Shown: piece by piece, positions 47,318-57,468 of the stretch
Numbering within the stretch: the stretch's first letter is position 1
Layout: each line of letters starts with the position of its first letter
Translations under genes and position numbers: made by a program
The notes under the pieces: model-generated
The model's input: the letters and a program-made list of their open reading frames with translations, nothing else
Databases searched by the model: none
What the model was told of the DNA's origin: nothing
Origin: an uncultured Lachnospiraceae bacterium
Lineage (GTDB): Bacteria > Bacillota > Clostridia > Lachnospirales > Lachnospiraceae
NCBI GenBank assembly: GCA_951800685.1
Contig: CATOJY010000001.1
Coordinates: 246,255-310,254, forward strand
Direction: 5' to 3'
DNA length: 64,000 nt

Positions 47318-47385
47318 TGTTAATCATTCATTATCCATTGATTTTAATCCCTTCCCAAAGGATAACTCCTAATTATCCTTTACTA
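47318..47385 (-). repeat. 68-bp inverted repeat, right arm, with promoter/operator
   Basis: Perfect reverse complement of 43832-43899. Confidence 0.95.
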
Positions 47386-47521
47386 CGACATCATTGTACC
47401 ATATAACCTATTTTTTGACAAGAGACTTTTGTAATTCGAAGTCATTCTTCATGATTTATATTTCCTTCCAGTTATCTATAGTCTTATCCTATAATGCTTA
47501 CACCCCTCTCCACAAACTGTA

Positions 47522-48436
47522 CTACCCCTGTACCTGCATTATTCTCATCTTGTTCCTTGGGTGCTTTTCTTTCAATATCTCAGCCTGCTTCTTTGCCGCC
47601 ACATGGATATAAATCTGAGTGGTATTGATGGAGCTATGTCCGAGTATCCTCTGTACACAGCTAACGTCTACATCATCTTCGATTAAATACGTAGCGAATG
47701 AATGCCGGAACATATGTGGCGTAATATTCCTCTCAATTCCAGCTAATGCTGTATACCGTTTAAGCATGTACCGCATGTCCTGCTCTGTAAATCTATTGCC
47801 ATAACGGTTTACAAAGAAATATCCGCATTCTTTAATGGCTGCTTGATTTCCCTCATAGTATTTTCTGAGTATAGAAAGAACATCTGGGTCGCTGACCTGC
47901 ACATATCGTTCTTTTCTTCCCTTTCCCATAAATCGAATCAGACCGCTGTCTAGATTAATGCTCTCTTCTCTGATACTGGATATCTCGTATACTCTTGCCC
48001 CTGTGGCAAACATCAATTCTACGGCAGCCACATCACGAAGCCTGCACCTGTACGCGCAGCCAACACTGGAATTAAGCTCCCGGTAAATGCAGTTTAAAAG
48101 CGTCTCTATCTCCTCCCGTGGTATAATTCGCGGAAGAGTCTCCGTTTCCTTGAACTTAACCTTAATCCTCCTGAATGGGTTCTCTTCAATCAGCATCTCA
48201 TCCTCTAAATAATTGTAATAGGACTTTATGGATGCTATTTTGCGTTTCACGGTTTTCTGCCTATAATTCTTATGTAGCTCTGTTATATATGCTTCAATCA
48301 CTGTTCTGTCTAAAGTGTCACGTTCGACCGCTTCTGAAAACTGACGCAGATCAATTCGGTATGCCTTTATAGTCTTATCATCCAATTCTTTTCGATATTT
48401 ACAGTAGTCCAAGTATTTTTCCATTCTTTCTGTCAT
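47522..48436 (-). CDS. Tyrosine recombinase/integrase (XerC/D-like)
   Basis: LMFATGARVYEISSI, ITPHMFRHSFATYLIEDDVDVSCVQRILGHSSINTTQIYIHV. Confidence 0.93.
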   Translation of the reverse strand: MTERMEKYLDYCKYRKELDDKTIKAYRIDLRQFSEAVERDTLDRTVIEAYITELHKNYRQKTVKRKIASIKSYYNYLEDEMLIEENPFRRIKVKFKETETLPRIIPREEIETLLNCIYRELNSSVGCAYRCRLRDVAAVELMFATGARVYEISSIREESINLDSGLIRFMGKGRKERYVQVSDPDVLSILRKYYEGNQAAIKECGYFFVNRYGNRFTEQDMRYMLKRYTALAGIERNITPHMFRHSFATYLIEDDVDVSCVQRILGHSSINTTQIYIHVAAKKQAEILKEKHPRNKMRIMQVQG

Positions 48437-48532
48437 TGCGATTTCTCCTCCTTCTTTACATTGTTACTATTATAATGCAATACTGCAAAAGACACACATT
48501 AGCGCTCTATAAACTGCCTGCATGTAACTGTT

Positions 48533-48576
48533 GAGTGCAAAAAGGAGTCTGTTTTGACAGACTCCTTTTTGCACTC
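48533..48576. terminator. Strong bidirectional terminator
   Basis: GAGTGCAAAAAGGAGTCTGT-tttg-ACAGACTCCTTTTTGCACTC, 20-bp perfect arms. Confidence 0.8.
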
Positions 48577-48917
48577 GTGAATGGCCATACTATCTACTGC
48601 TTATCATATTTTGCATATTTACATAACATTATATAAATATTTCATCTACTTCTACAAGCAGTATTTCTGTACTCTTCATTATCAGTCATTTCCCTGCATT
48701 TACATTGTATAATCTTTAAATGTAAGCATACCTTATTATATCACATAATGAGGTGGAAATGGAGAACGGTGTGGTAACCGTTCTCTATTTTTTTGCAAAA
48801 AGAGGGTAATCCCTCAAGTCACTTCATGACTTTTGGGACACCCTCTACTGTCTTGCAAGCCTGCCCTGACCAGTCATACTGTCTGCCGGATAAGTATCAC
48901 ATACTGCGTATAACCAA

Positions 48918-49304
48918 TTACGCAAATAAATACAATCGCAAACAATGCTGTGCAACAATCAGCCGTACATACCAATCCAGTTGAATATCCCTAATGAGCG
49001 CAGCAATGTCAGCTACCGCGGCAACAGAAGCTACGGTTGGATACAGGAAATTAATATTGCTTAATCTTTTCTTCTCGAAATTCATATTTCCTAAAACCAG
49101 TGCTGACCTAAATTTTCCTCTAATCTGCTCGACATAATAGATTGAGTAATAAGCAAGCACCCGAATCACCATAAGTGTGATCTGATACGATGTAAACAAC
49201 GGAAACTTATTCGCAGACAACCTATTCATGGCCTGCCCTATCTCCATTATGATTACTGTAATTGTACTAAGTACGAGACCGTTTCTTTTTGTTATGTCCG
49301 ACAC
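48918..49304 (-). CDS. Small membrane protein
   Basis: 128-aa ORF with hydrophobic segments; terminator-like AGAGGGTGTCCC...TTACCCTCTTTTT follows on the minus strand. Confidence 0.5.
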   Translation of the reverse strand: MSDITKRNGLVLSTITVIIMEIGQAMNRLSANKFPLFTSYQITLMVIRVLAYYSIYYVEQIRGKFRSALVLGNMNFEKKRLSNINFLYPTVASVAAVADIAALIRDIQLDWYVRLIVAQHCLRLYLFA

Positions 49305-49320
49305 ACTGCCTAGTTAATAA

Positions 49321-50892
49321 TTAAAACAGATTGCAACTGTCTAAATTGACGGTGGAACATCTTTGAAATAATCCGTAAAATTCTGGAGTACCTATCCCAA
49401 CTTTGCTATTATGACTGCCATGCCGTTCATAAAACTCCTCTGCATAAGCAAGTGGTTTTCCAGTACTCTTTAGTGTTAAAATTATCAGTGTTTTATCCTC
49501 ATAAGTGATAACCTGAAAATTTCTCAAAATCTGACTGGAAACTTCCGAAAGTACAGGCTCATTCTCAATTGCCCGCTTTATGAAGTTACAATATTCCTCT
49601 TTGCTTTTCCAATACGTTCGAATTTCTTCATCAATACCTGTCACATAGCACTCAGCAACCTGAACCCAATTTGCTCCATAGTAGTTTCTAAACTGCCTTG
49701 CGTGCTCTAAATCATTTGCGATTCCGATCAAGACAGTAGCTTCTTCATTTGGCTTTGTGTTTGCCATTGCTGTGAGAGTTTTTACGATTTTAGAAACACA
49801 TTCCCTGTTTCTCTGGCCAGTTTGCAAAGTAGTTAGACCCAACTTAAAGTCAAACATCTGTGACTCAACACCGGAGGCTGCAGACAAAAGTGTTTCCAGC
49901 TTTAGTCCCCACTCATTGTTCTCTGCTAGCTTGATATTTTTAGTCATTAACGGCTGTATGATACTAGTAATTCTTCGAATTGCTGTGTTGCGGACTTCGA
50001 TATTCCACTCCTCATCATTTGTTATCTCCTTAAATTCTTTATCACCTATATATTTAATAGCGTTTGCAATTTTACGAAAATCTGAAATATCAAATTGCGA
50101 CTTTCGCAAATTGTACAATGCTAAAAATAAGGCTTGGAACACTTTCGCCCTTCCCTTGGCATCCTCACCCCGGAATAACCATGCTGAGAAGTTAGAATCA
50201 ACACTCCTGAATATTTTATTAAAGTCAGAATACACTTTTGAGAAATTATCCATCATTTCAAGTAATCCGTAATTTTCAATATATGTATTCAGCTCTGTAT
50301 TCTGTCGTGAGTCGCTATCATACATCTTATTTAAGGAGTTAGAAGATGGAGATACTTTATTGCCTAGAATCATATAACTATACAGACGAGCAATAATCTC
50401 TTCGTCCCGGGAAAGCCTTAAATTCTTTTCAGTTAGAATTCTGTTCTTCATCCAGAATGTATCATACAAATTTATAGCATAATTCAATTTTCTATGACTT
50501 AGACTTAAAGACGGCATCTTCGATAAGGACACCACATCTTTCTCAGTTATATCTCCTCTGATATAGCAGGCAGTTTTTCTAACCAAGTCTGAAAACAATC
50601 CTACTGCCCCTGCCTGCCTAAGATCCTGCGCCGAAAGTTTTCTACCAGTGGAATTGATTCTGATAAAAATATCTTCTATCTCTGTATCACTTACCTCAGT
50701 CGTTGTTATCGGTAGCTGGTAGTTCAGAAATTTTCTGCAAACGCCGAGTTCCAGCTTATTCTCTTCTTGGGTTAGAATTCCGTCTGCAAGCATTTGCTCA
50801 GCCCCCGCCAGCGCAGAAACGTTGAAATAGTAAAAATTACCATCTTGCCACTTAACAGAAAACTCATTTTTTATGAATGAAAAAAATAGCAT
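49321..50892 (-). CDS. DUF262-family remainder fused to an AlbA_2/Schlafen-like domain (downstream frame of a frameshifted gene)
   Basis: IEDIFIRINSTGRKLSAQDLRQA (DUF262); ESQMFDFKLGLTTLQTGQRNRECVSKIVKTLTAMANTKPNEEATVLIGIAND (AlbA_2-like). Confidence 0.75.
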   Translation of the reverse strand: MLFFSFIKNEFSVKWQDGNFYYFNVSALAGAEQMLADGILTQEENKLELGVCRKFLNYQLPITTTEVSDTEIEDIFIRINSTGRKLSAQDLRQAGAVGLFSDLVRKTACYIRGDITEKDVVSLSKMPSLSLSHRKLNYAINLYDTFWMKNRILTEKNLRLSRDEEIIARLYSYMILGNKVSPSSNSLNKMYDSDSRQNTELNTYIENYGLLEMMDNFSKVYSDFNKIFRSVDSNFSAWLFRGEDAKGRAKVFQALFLALYNLRKSQFDISDFRKIANAIKYIGDKEFKEITNDEEWNIEVRNTAIRRITSIIQPLMTKNIKLAENNEWGLKLETLLSAASGVESQMFDFKLGLTTLQTGQRNRECVSKIVKTLTAMANTKPNEEATVLIGIANDLEHARQFRNYYGANWVQVAECYVTGIDEEIRTYWKSKEEYCNFIKRAIENEPVLSEVSSQILRNFQVITYEDKTLIILTLKSTGKPLAYAEEFYERHGSHNSKVGIGTPEFYGLFQRCSTVNLDSCNLF

Positions 50893-51172
50893 TCAACCGC
50901 TGGAGACCATCAATAATTTCTTTTCGATAGCTATCTTCGCCGTCTAATTTGTATTTTGCTAAAAGGAAAATCGGTACTGGATAATTGTGTAAAATAGTAT
51001 CAATGAATTTTTGTTTCTCCTCCAAAGTCCATACTAATTTCCGCTGATATCGCCTATTTACCCAGTACACATCTTCTAAATAGTCATTGAAAGTATCCAA
51101 TATATAGGTGCCCCTTACATTTAATTCATCAGCCACTGTCCGTCTCCTCCTATTCATAATACTTTCCTCCAT
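50864..51172 (-). CDS. DUF262 N-terminal portion (upstream frame of the same gene)
   Basis: NRRYQRKLVWTLEEKQKFIDTILHNYPVPIFLL...EIIDGLQRLNAI. Confidence 0.75.
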   Translation of the reverse strand: MEESIMNRRRRTVADELNVRGTYILDTFNDYLEDVYWVNRRYQRKLVWTLEEKQKFIDTILHNYPVPIFLLAKYKLDGEDSYRKEIIDGLQRLNAIFFIHKK

Positions 51173-51328
51173 TCTATACTACAAAATGTTTATTTGCAAT
51201 ATATACTATAATATTGTTTTTATTGCTAACCAAAAAAGAAGCCTGCCAGAATAGACTCCCTCTCTCAAGGTTTACTACATGCAAGCGTACCCCTATAATG
51301 ATAATCACAACACTTGTTCTTAATATGA

Positions 51329-51594
51329 TCACCATCCGAATATAGCATACCCATCCATCAATCCATATTCTGGGCAGTTTTTAATTACATAGCTGATACT
51401 TTGCAAAAAATATCTACCAGTATAACCCACATCTTGTTTCCACTCCCGTAAGATGAATGTATCCCCAATTTCATAATTCCTATCACTTTTCCGCAGTTCA
51501 AATCTTTTTTACCGGATATGACCCCTTCAAAATACTCCGGCAATATCTTTAAATCATGCTTTACATATTTTAGTATACATTTATCAACATGCAT
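51329..51594 (-). pseudogene. DUF3850-like gene with 1-nt frameshift
   Basis: Frame 1 KHDLKILPEYFEGVISGKK; second frame FELRKSDRNYEIGDTFILREWKQDVGYTGRYFLQSISYVIKNCPEYGLMDGYAIFGW-stop; break at the A6 run (51505-51510). Confidence 0.75.
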
Positions 51595-51693
51595 TAAACT
51601 ACCTCCCTAGTTTACTGATTTCATTCAATCCTTTATAACTCTTCCGACTACTCTGTCACTTTATATTCATCACTAAAACATTCCATTCTTCTT

Positions 51694-52506
51694 TTATTCA
51701 AACAATACCTCGCCCATCTCCTCGGTATAGTAATTCTTCGTTTCCTCCCTTATCTGTTTTCTGTCCTCATCAGCCATCACATTTTGGTTCGTGCCAATTG
51801 TCCCTAATGTGCTTTCATCGCTCCAAGCCTGATATATCCAATACGCTACATAACGAAGCTGCTGGTAGCCATAGGCAACATAATAATCTGAAATCATAGA
51901 ACGCTCCGCCAGATACCGAATCCAACTCTCCGTAGTCACCGGTATCTTTCCCTCGTCCGTCTTGCGCTTTACATATTCCAAAAACTCCACAAAAAAATAT
52001 CTTACAGGAATCAATAGAAAAATTGCAAAGATATCTGCCACAACTTCCTCTATATCTTCAGGACACATAGGCATAGTACAATAAGCCTCATAATAATCTC
52101 TGTCGCTATAATGTATAATATAATGCACCAGTTCATGTGCAATAGCATACCTTTGTGAAGAAGGAGGAGCTTTCTTGTCAACAAAAATAGCCCTTACTTT
52201 TCTACTGCTGAAAGAATTCTCACCAATTTCTAACTGACCTATTTTTCGATTCATACATTTCCAACTCGAAAACTCATTCAGATCTTCTTCTTCTACTTGA
52301 GCTCCCAGTTTTTTTGCAAGCTGTTCTACATCAACAGGAAATCTCCCCTCTTCACCCAATACCTTCCGGATCAGTTTATCTGCTCTGCAACTTGCTTCCC
52401 AATAATATTTTATCAAAGATTGTGGTTTGCTGATATTTTCTTTTAACTCCCCTATCAAGAAGGACTTGATTTCTTGGAGCAAATCACTTATTTCTTCTTT
52501 TATCAT
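51694..52506 (-). CDS. ImmA/IrrE-type metallopeptidase
   Basis: RYAIAHELVHYIIHYSD (HExxH); FPVDVEQLAKKLGAQVE. Confidence 0.82.
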   Translation of the reverse strand: MIKEEISDLLQEIKSFLIGELKENISKPQSLIKYYWEASCRADKLIRKVLGEEGRFPVDVEQLAKKLGAQVEEEDLNEFSSWKCMNRKIGQLEIGENSFSSRKVRAIFVDKKAPPSSQRYAIAHELVHYIIHYSDRDYYEAYCTMPMCPEDIEEVVADIFAIFLLIPVRYFFVEFLEYVKRKTDEGKIPVTTESWIRYLAERSMISDYYVAYGYQQLRYVAYWIYQAWSDESTLGTIGTNQNVMADEDRKQIREETKNYYTEEMGEVLFE

Positions 52507-52603
52507 TTACCCTCCATCAAATATTTTCCTTTTCTACACTGCGAAATGTTTATTCGTTAAACTGCGCTAACTTTTCTTCATCCGATTGCATTGTTTTCTT
52601 GCA

Positions 52604-52708
52604 TCACCTACTGCATACTGCACTGTAAACATACGCGTTGTAATTCAAGACAATTTTCACACACCCGCAGAATGGGCAAGGGGCTAGCTCTCTATTATCA
52701 TCCATCAT
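52604..52708 (-). pseudogene. Truncated Lar-like zinc-finger gene remnant
   Basis: Near-identical to the start of the 59867-60070 ORF (MMDDNRELAPCPFCGCVKIVLNYNAYVYSAVCSR) then truncated. Confidence 0.7.
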
Positions 52709-53160
52709 CCTATAATCCTCCTCAAAACTTCTCCTGCGATAACAGCGGTATCTACCTGTAAATCAGATAACTGTTCCTTTAAGGAACTTTCAATGCTTGC
52801 CAGGAAGCCGTTGTACAGATCCCCTCCCTGAAGTAATTCAGCTCTTAATAAAGCAATAGGCATTTCCATAAAATCAACTGTTTCATTTTGTAAACAAGCA
52901 GGCCCACCAACCTCCCTGACCGTTAACTTAGTGCTCAGCTGAAGTTTTGTGTTATCCGGATAACCTAAATAATCTTCAATCTCTTTTTCAGTACTAAATG
53001 GTGACACCATAAAATTCGTTCCTATATTAAAATAAAGTGTTTTTGTATACATAGCTATTGGGCAGTCTCCGTCAAATTCCTCAATTACCACCTTACTGTA
53101 TGGAATTGTACCATCGTACTTAACTCCTGCAAAATCAACATTGTATTTTCCCACTTTCAT
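52705..53160 (-). CDS. Hypothetical protein
   Basis: ORF trimmed to MKVGKYNVDFAGVKYDGT with GGAGATAGG RBS. Confidence 0.6.
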   Translation of the reverse strand: MKVGKYNVDFAGVKYDGTIPYSKVVIEEFDGDCPIAMYTKTLYFNIGTNFMVSPFSTEKEIEDYLGYPDNTKLQLSTKLTVREVGGPACLQNETVDFMEMPIALLRAELLQGGDLYNGFLASIESSLKEQLSDLQVDTAVIAGEVLRRIIG

Positions 53161-53309
53161 AATCCTATCTCCTCCGTTGAATAATTTCATGATTGCAATG
53201 GTGACTCTATCTACCACTATCGTAACCGTTGGTAATAACGGTTCAATTTAATTCACCAATAGCTAGTCTATAACTACTGGTGACTGATTCCCAACTATAA
53301 CACATGCCT

Positions 53310-54296
53310 TTACTGTGAATCCTTTTCAGTGCAAACCCTTTCAAGATTCGTCTTAAATATCTCAGACAGCCTGCGGTTAGCATGATAATACATTTTTGCA
53401 ATTTCTGCCACGTCATCCGACAGGCGCATTCTAACAATATTCCCATGTAGCATATCAATTTCATTCTGTAAATCCTTCATAATAGAACCCCTTTCAAAAA
53501 CACCCATAAAAGGTAAATTAGTCCATCTGCTGCTCTTATCATCAATATAAATATCCGCATATATCTTCCTACTGTCATTATTATGCCGTTTGCGCATTTC
53601 AGGAAGATTTTGGTTGACCGCATCAAAATATAACCCGTGCTCTCTACAAAATTGGACGGCTTCCACTAAAGGTTCACCGGCGCGGCATGTCCAAAGAATA
53701 AGCTTGGCGCCCTGTTCACGCTGCTCTTTCAGGTACTCCATAAGTTCTATATTTGGTTCCCCAATATCAGGCCACATAGCCTTGCACAGAGTGCCGTCGA
53801 AATCAACTGCGATGATTGTAAAATCCCTATCTCGCTGCTGCGGCTCTTTTTGCGTGTCCTGCGAACTCATCCCGAAGAAGCTTGCGCCAGAAAGTTCCGC
53901 TGCACTATGGTATTCAGTGTCGACTTTACTATTCTGCTTTGCCTCTCCCTTTGCTTCTTCCTTTTCTTCTCCTTCGGGTATAATGCACCCCCTAATCTCT
54001 GCCAGAAGAGAGGCCTTTAGACTAGCAATATCATGCTCCATTAACTGTATTTGCTGTTGCTTCTCCAGTATTTTGCTGACTATACTGGCCTCCTCCAGTA
54101 TGCCAGCGCTTCGGTACTCATCTATAACTTTCAAGTATTTTCTACCATCCTCGCATCCAAGGCATGCAAAACCATTATGACACTTTTCACATGGATTCTT
54201 GGGAATACAAGGATTCCTTAGTATTTTAATATCTTCCTCTGTGTACTCGTAAATTACTCTCTTCTTCACTGCAATCATCCTCCACTTGGCCCACAC
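53310..54296 (-). CDS. Protein with HAD-like phosphatase domain
   Basis: FTIIAVDFDGTLCKAMWPDIGEPN...GAKLILWTCRAGEPLVEAVQFCREHGLYFDAVN...YADIYIDDKS. Confidence 0.75.
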   Translation of the reverse strand: MWAKWRMIAVKKRVIYEYTEEDIKILRNPCIPKNPCEKCHNGFACLGCEDGRKYLKVIDEYRSAGILEEASIVSKILEKQQQIQLMEHDIASLKASLLAEIRGCIIPEGEEKEEAKGEAKQNSKVDTEYHSAAELSGASFFGMSSQDTQKEPQQRDRDFTIIAVDFDGTLCKAMWPDIGEPNIELMEYLKEQREQGAKLILWTCRAGEPLVEAVQFCREHGLYFDAVNQNLPEMRKRHNNDSRKIYADIYIDDKSSRWTNLPFMGVFERGSIMKDLQNEIDMLHGNIVRMRLSDDVAEIAKMYYHANRRLSEIFKTNLERVCTEKDSQ

Positions 54297-54388
54297 TCTT
54301 CTCGTGATGGCACCTTAATAAATTCTAATTTCATCTGCTCCAAAATTCCACTGCACTTGCACAGCAGTAGTGTAAATTACTAAAAATA

Positions 54389-54718
54389 TCAAAAAAATAC
54401 TGATATCTCCAAAATCGCTTTAGCGCTGCCAATCGACCCTTGTTGCTTGTAATAAAGTCTTGCCAAACCTGCCACATGTGCATAAAACTCCTGTAACACG
54501 CATCCCCCAGGCAAGCGCTCTGGCCGCTCAATCAAGTCGTTAATATTCCTCACATAAGCTTCATCTGAAAACAGAAGACTTCCGTTCTTATCCTTAAAGA
54601 ATGTAAGATAGACTCCAAATACACCAACTGTAATCACTTCCTCAGTAGAAGTAACGTAAGCGTCTCCTGCTATTGTAGCCCTGCCTGCAACAGCCTTTCC
54701 TAATGCCACCCATCCCAC
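54389..54718 (-). pseudogene. Truncated copy of the 60256-61137 hexapeptide-repeat gene (C-terminal part)
   Basis: Shares a perfect 255-bp block with 60301-60555; different N-terminus and lacks most of the repeats. Confidence 0.65.
54437..54691 (+). repeat. 255-bp perfect direct repeat, copy 1
   Basis: Base-for-base identical to 60301-60555. Confidence 0.95.
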
Positions 54719-54721
54719 CTA

Positions 54722-55144
54722 CTAAAATTCGAACCCCATATTATCTTCAATATTACTAATTGCATCAGGAATATACTTCCGGTAAATCTCCTCATTATTG
54801 CTGAACCAGCACGATGTACCGATACAGTTACAGTACCAACTCATATCTTCCCAAGGATTCAAGCTCTCCAGTTCATCAATCTCTTCCTGGAGCCGGTCGT
54901 ATTCTACCTCGCCTTCCTCCATATTATCCTTCTGATTCTTCCTCTCATCGATGGCATCCCTTACAGCGCCAGTCAACTCTAACTGGCCTTTCCGGAAAAT
55001 CTCTCCGGTAATGATATTAAGCGTCGGCTTTATGCCATCTGTCTGCAATTCCTCTACAATTTCTCCCAGGTCATATCCAACATCATCCAATATCCGAAGA
55101 TCCAGGCTGCCACATTCCAGCAGAACCAGCAATATATCTTCCAT
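54722..55144 (-). CDS. Hypothetical protein
   Basis: 140-aa ORF. Confidence 0.55.
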   Translation of the reverse strand: MEDILLVLLECGSLDLRILDDVGYDLGEIVEELQTDGIKPTLNIITGEIFRKGQLELTGAVRDAIDERKNQKDNMEEGEVEYDRLQEEIDELESLNPWEDMSWYCNCIGTSCWFSNNEEIYRKYIPDAISNIEDNMGFEF

Positions 55145-55808
55145 CTTATCATCTCCGTCCGATCTTTGATTTCTATTGCAACTGCTACCGGTTTTCTCCT
55201 GAAGTATCCGTGACTGTCCGGATGCTTACTCTGGTACGCACTCATCAGACCATAAACGCTTTCTACTGCCATTATGCCCACTCCTCCTTTGCAACTTCTT
55301 GATTCTTCTTTCCAAATACTGTTTAGCTTTTTCAATACCCTGTATTTCTTTCTGTTTATTCCCCATACAGGCAGAAGGTTTTCTGTCTGCATGAGAGACA
55401 TATTCTGCGGGGCTTAGCGTCCACTGCTTCCAAGCTCTCTTTGCCTGGAAGCAGTGGTTTGTACGTAGCTTAACAGTGACTCTAAACTGCGACTACGCCT
55501 TACACATCAGCTCATCTATTCCCCACAGTTACTTTTATATAGAAGACGCCACTGCTTAAAAAAGTTTAAAGAAATTCAAACTGCAAACATACACTATTGC
55601 GTGAAAAAGGAAGGTATCTGTCATGACATGACTAAATACCTTCCTTCTTCTAATACCTTGTATCTAAATACATGAATACTATTGTTTACTTATATTGCTT
55701 TCTCGATTAATGCTAACCTGTCACTCCCTACATTACGCAACCAGATTAAAACCATACTTGTCTGCATTCTTTGCACTTCCCATACAAACACCGAACAATA
55801 GCCGCGCC

Positions 55809-56198
55809 TTAAAACACACTCATATCATCAAGTCGGTTTTGAAATAATGGCTTTATGAGTTCGAACCCTTTCTCCACATTTCTTTTCTCAAGAAAATAAT
55901 TTTTTATATATCGGGTTTTAGACTCCCACGTTGTTATCGTGCCTGCAAACAATTGTAACTTCTCTCCCAATAAATCATCGGCAGAATTTAATAAATTTAC
56001 GAGTGTTGGCAAATCATGTGTATGCGGATACTTCACTCCATTGATTTCAAGATGGTGTTTTATAAATAACTCCAGGGACTGTTCCAGCAGATATCCTGAT
56101 AGGTTAATAAAGAAATCATCTTCACCTATAAGCTTCCAATTCGCTTCTGCAGCCTTAAAATTTGAAAAGGCCCTATCTAGCAGTGTCTCATTTCTCAT
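55809..56198 (-). CDS. HEPN-domain protein
   Basis: LLDRAFSNFKAAEANWKL...LEQSLELFIKHHLEINGVKYPHTHDLPTLVNLL; paired with an MNT gene. Confidence 0.78.
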   Translation of the reverse strand: MRNETLLDRAFSNFKAAEANWKLIGEDDFFINLSGYLLEQSLELFIKHHLEINGVKYPHTHDLPTLVNLLNSADDLLGEKLQLFAGTITTWESKTRYIKNYFLEKRNVEKGFELIKPLFQNRLDDMSVF

Positions 56199-56520
56199 AA
56201 ACACAAACACCTTTCTTATTAATTTCCTCCATCAACGCACCATCCGCTGTAAAATTAGTCCAGCGATCTACCGGGTTTTCCAGATCCTCAAAGGTTATTT
56301 CTGGAAACTCTGCTTCTTGCTCCAGGTATACATCTATATCGCTCCATGGATTACATTGAGCGGTAACCGAACTACCGAAAATCACAACCTTTTTTATGTT
56401 CGCACAAGCTGTAGCTTTCTTTACAATCTTCAGCACGTCCTGCTGCTGCGTTGGAAAAATGTACTCTTGGTTATAGTAGCATTCCTCCGTTATTTTTTTC
56501 CAACTGTCCATATCATCCAA
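56188..56520 (-). CDS. Minimal nucleotidyltransferase (MNT)
   Basis: KKVVIFGSSVTAQCNPWSDIDVYLE (GSx10DxD-type motif). Confidence 0.82.
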   Translation of the reverse strand: MDDMDSWKKITEECYYNQEYIFPTQQQDVLKIVKKATACANIKKVVIFGSSVTAQCNPWSDIDVYLEQEAEFPEITFEDLENPVDRWTNFTADGALMEEINKKGVCVYEK

Positions 56521-57030
56521 AACAAAACCCTCCTGAAATACAATAACACCTCACAGCTGTGTAGTACATTACTTATCAAATTCAATAATGCCTTCCACCT
56601 CATCTTATTCTGTAACTTTCCATTCATTCTAGCACATAGAATATTTCAATGCAATAGTCCCGATTGTTGTAATCTGATTATTTCCAGTTGCAACATTATT
56701 CCTGATTATTTTTTATTAGCTGGCGCCAGTAATACAATCATGTTTCCTATGCTCCCCGTGTATTTCACTGGTTCCTACCGAAAACTATCCATCCACCCAA
56801 ATCTTCCCTTTCATGCCACTGGAAACGGAAAGTGATTTAATTCTGTGTGGTACCATATCTCTTTTTCCTGTTATCATGACTTCGTTTCCACTATTAATTC
56901 ATATTTCTTCCCTGCACTAGATTACTTTCTGCTACCCTTAACTGTATATCCATGTTCAAACCTCCTCAGATTGCCACCCACACAGCAGACACTATCCGCA
57001 AGATTTCCAGAATGTAAAATTGTGGAAAAA

Positions 57031-57468
57031 TCAAAACAGTATAATTCCTACAATCGCAGCCACCATAGCCAACAAAAAAATCCCTGCTCCTACTACAGAA
57101 AAAATCCTGCCCAATTGTTCCTCTTTTTCCTCCGAGCAGTAATATTGCTCTATGTTGTCAGGATTTACATATAAGCATACCTTCTGCCCCAGTTTGAATC
57201 TTGGTTTGGAACTGCCTGTCTGGTCGCGTTTCCGTACCTCTTTCCCATTTACGGTGTATTCATAGACAGAATACCAGGAATACCGGACTTCGCCGCATAC
57301 GTATTCCTGCTCCTTCCTTACTTCTGCGACTTTAGCAGTAACTTTCTGTGTACAGCATGTCTTTCTCTTTTTCACGCCTGCGCAGACAGCTCTCCCCGCA
57401 ACGATAAATCCCATGCCCATGATGGCAAATAATATCCCTAACAGACGCAGCGTCCACATATCATCCAT
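57031..57468 (-). CDS. DUF3592-like membrane protein
   Basis: Two TM segments flanking VTAKVAEVRKEQEYVCGEVRYSWYSVYEYTVNGKEVRKRDQTGSSKPRFKLGQKVCLYVNPDN. Confidence 0.7.
   Translation of the reverse strand: MDDMWTLRLLGILFAIMGMGFIVAGRAVCAGVKKRKTCCTQKVTAKVAEVRKEQEYVCGEVRYSWYSVYEYTVNGKEVRKRDQTGSSKPRFKLGQKVCLYVNPDNIEQYYCSEEKEEQLGRIFSVVGAGIFLLAMVAAIVGIILF

Noticed and set aside
53243-53464. 73-aa minus ORF overlapping the HAD-domain gene
   Set aside because: The overlapping 328-aa frame has a clear domain; this one has none.
55939-56835. 298-aa + strand ORF across the HEPN-MNT region
   Set aside because: Antisense to the well-supported HEPN and MNT genes, with no recognisable domain.
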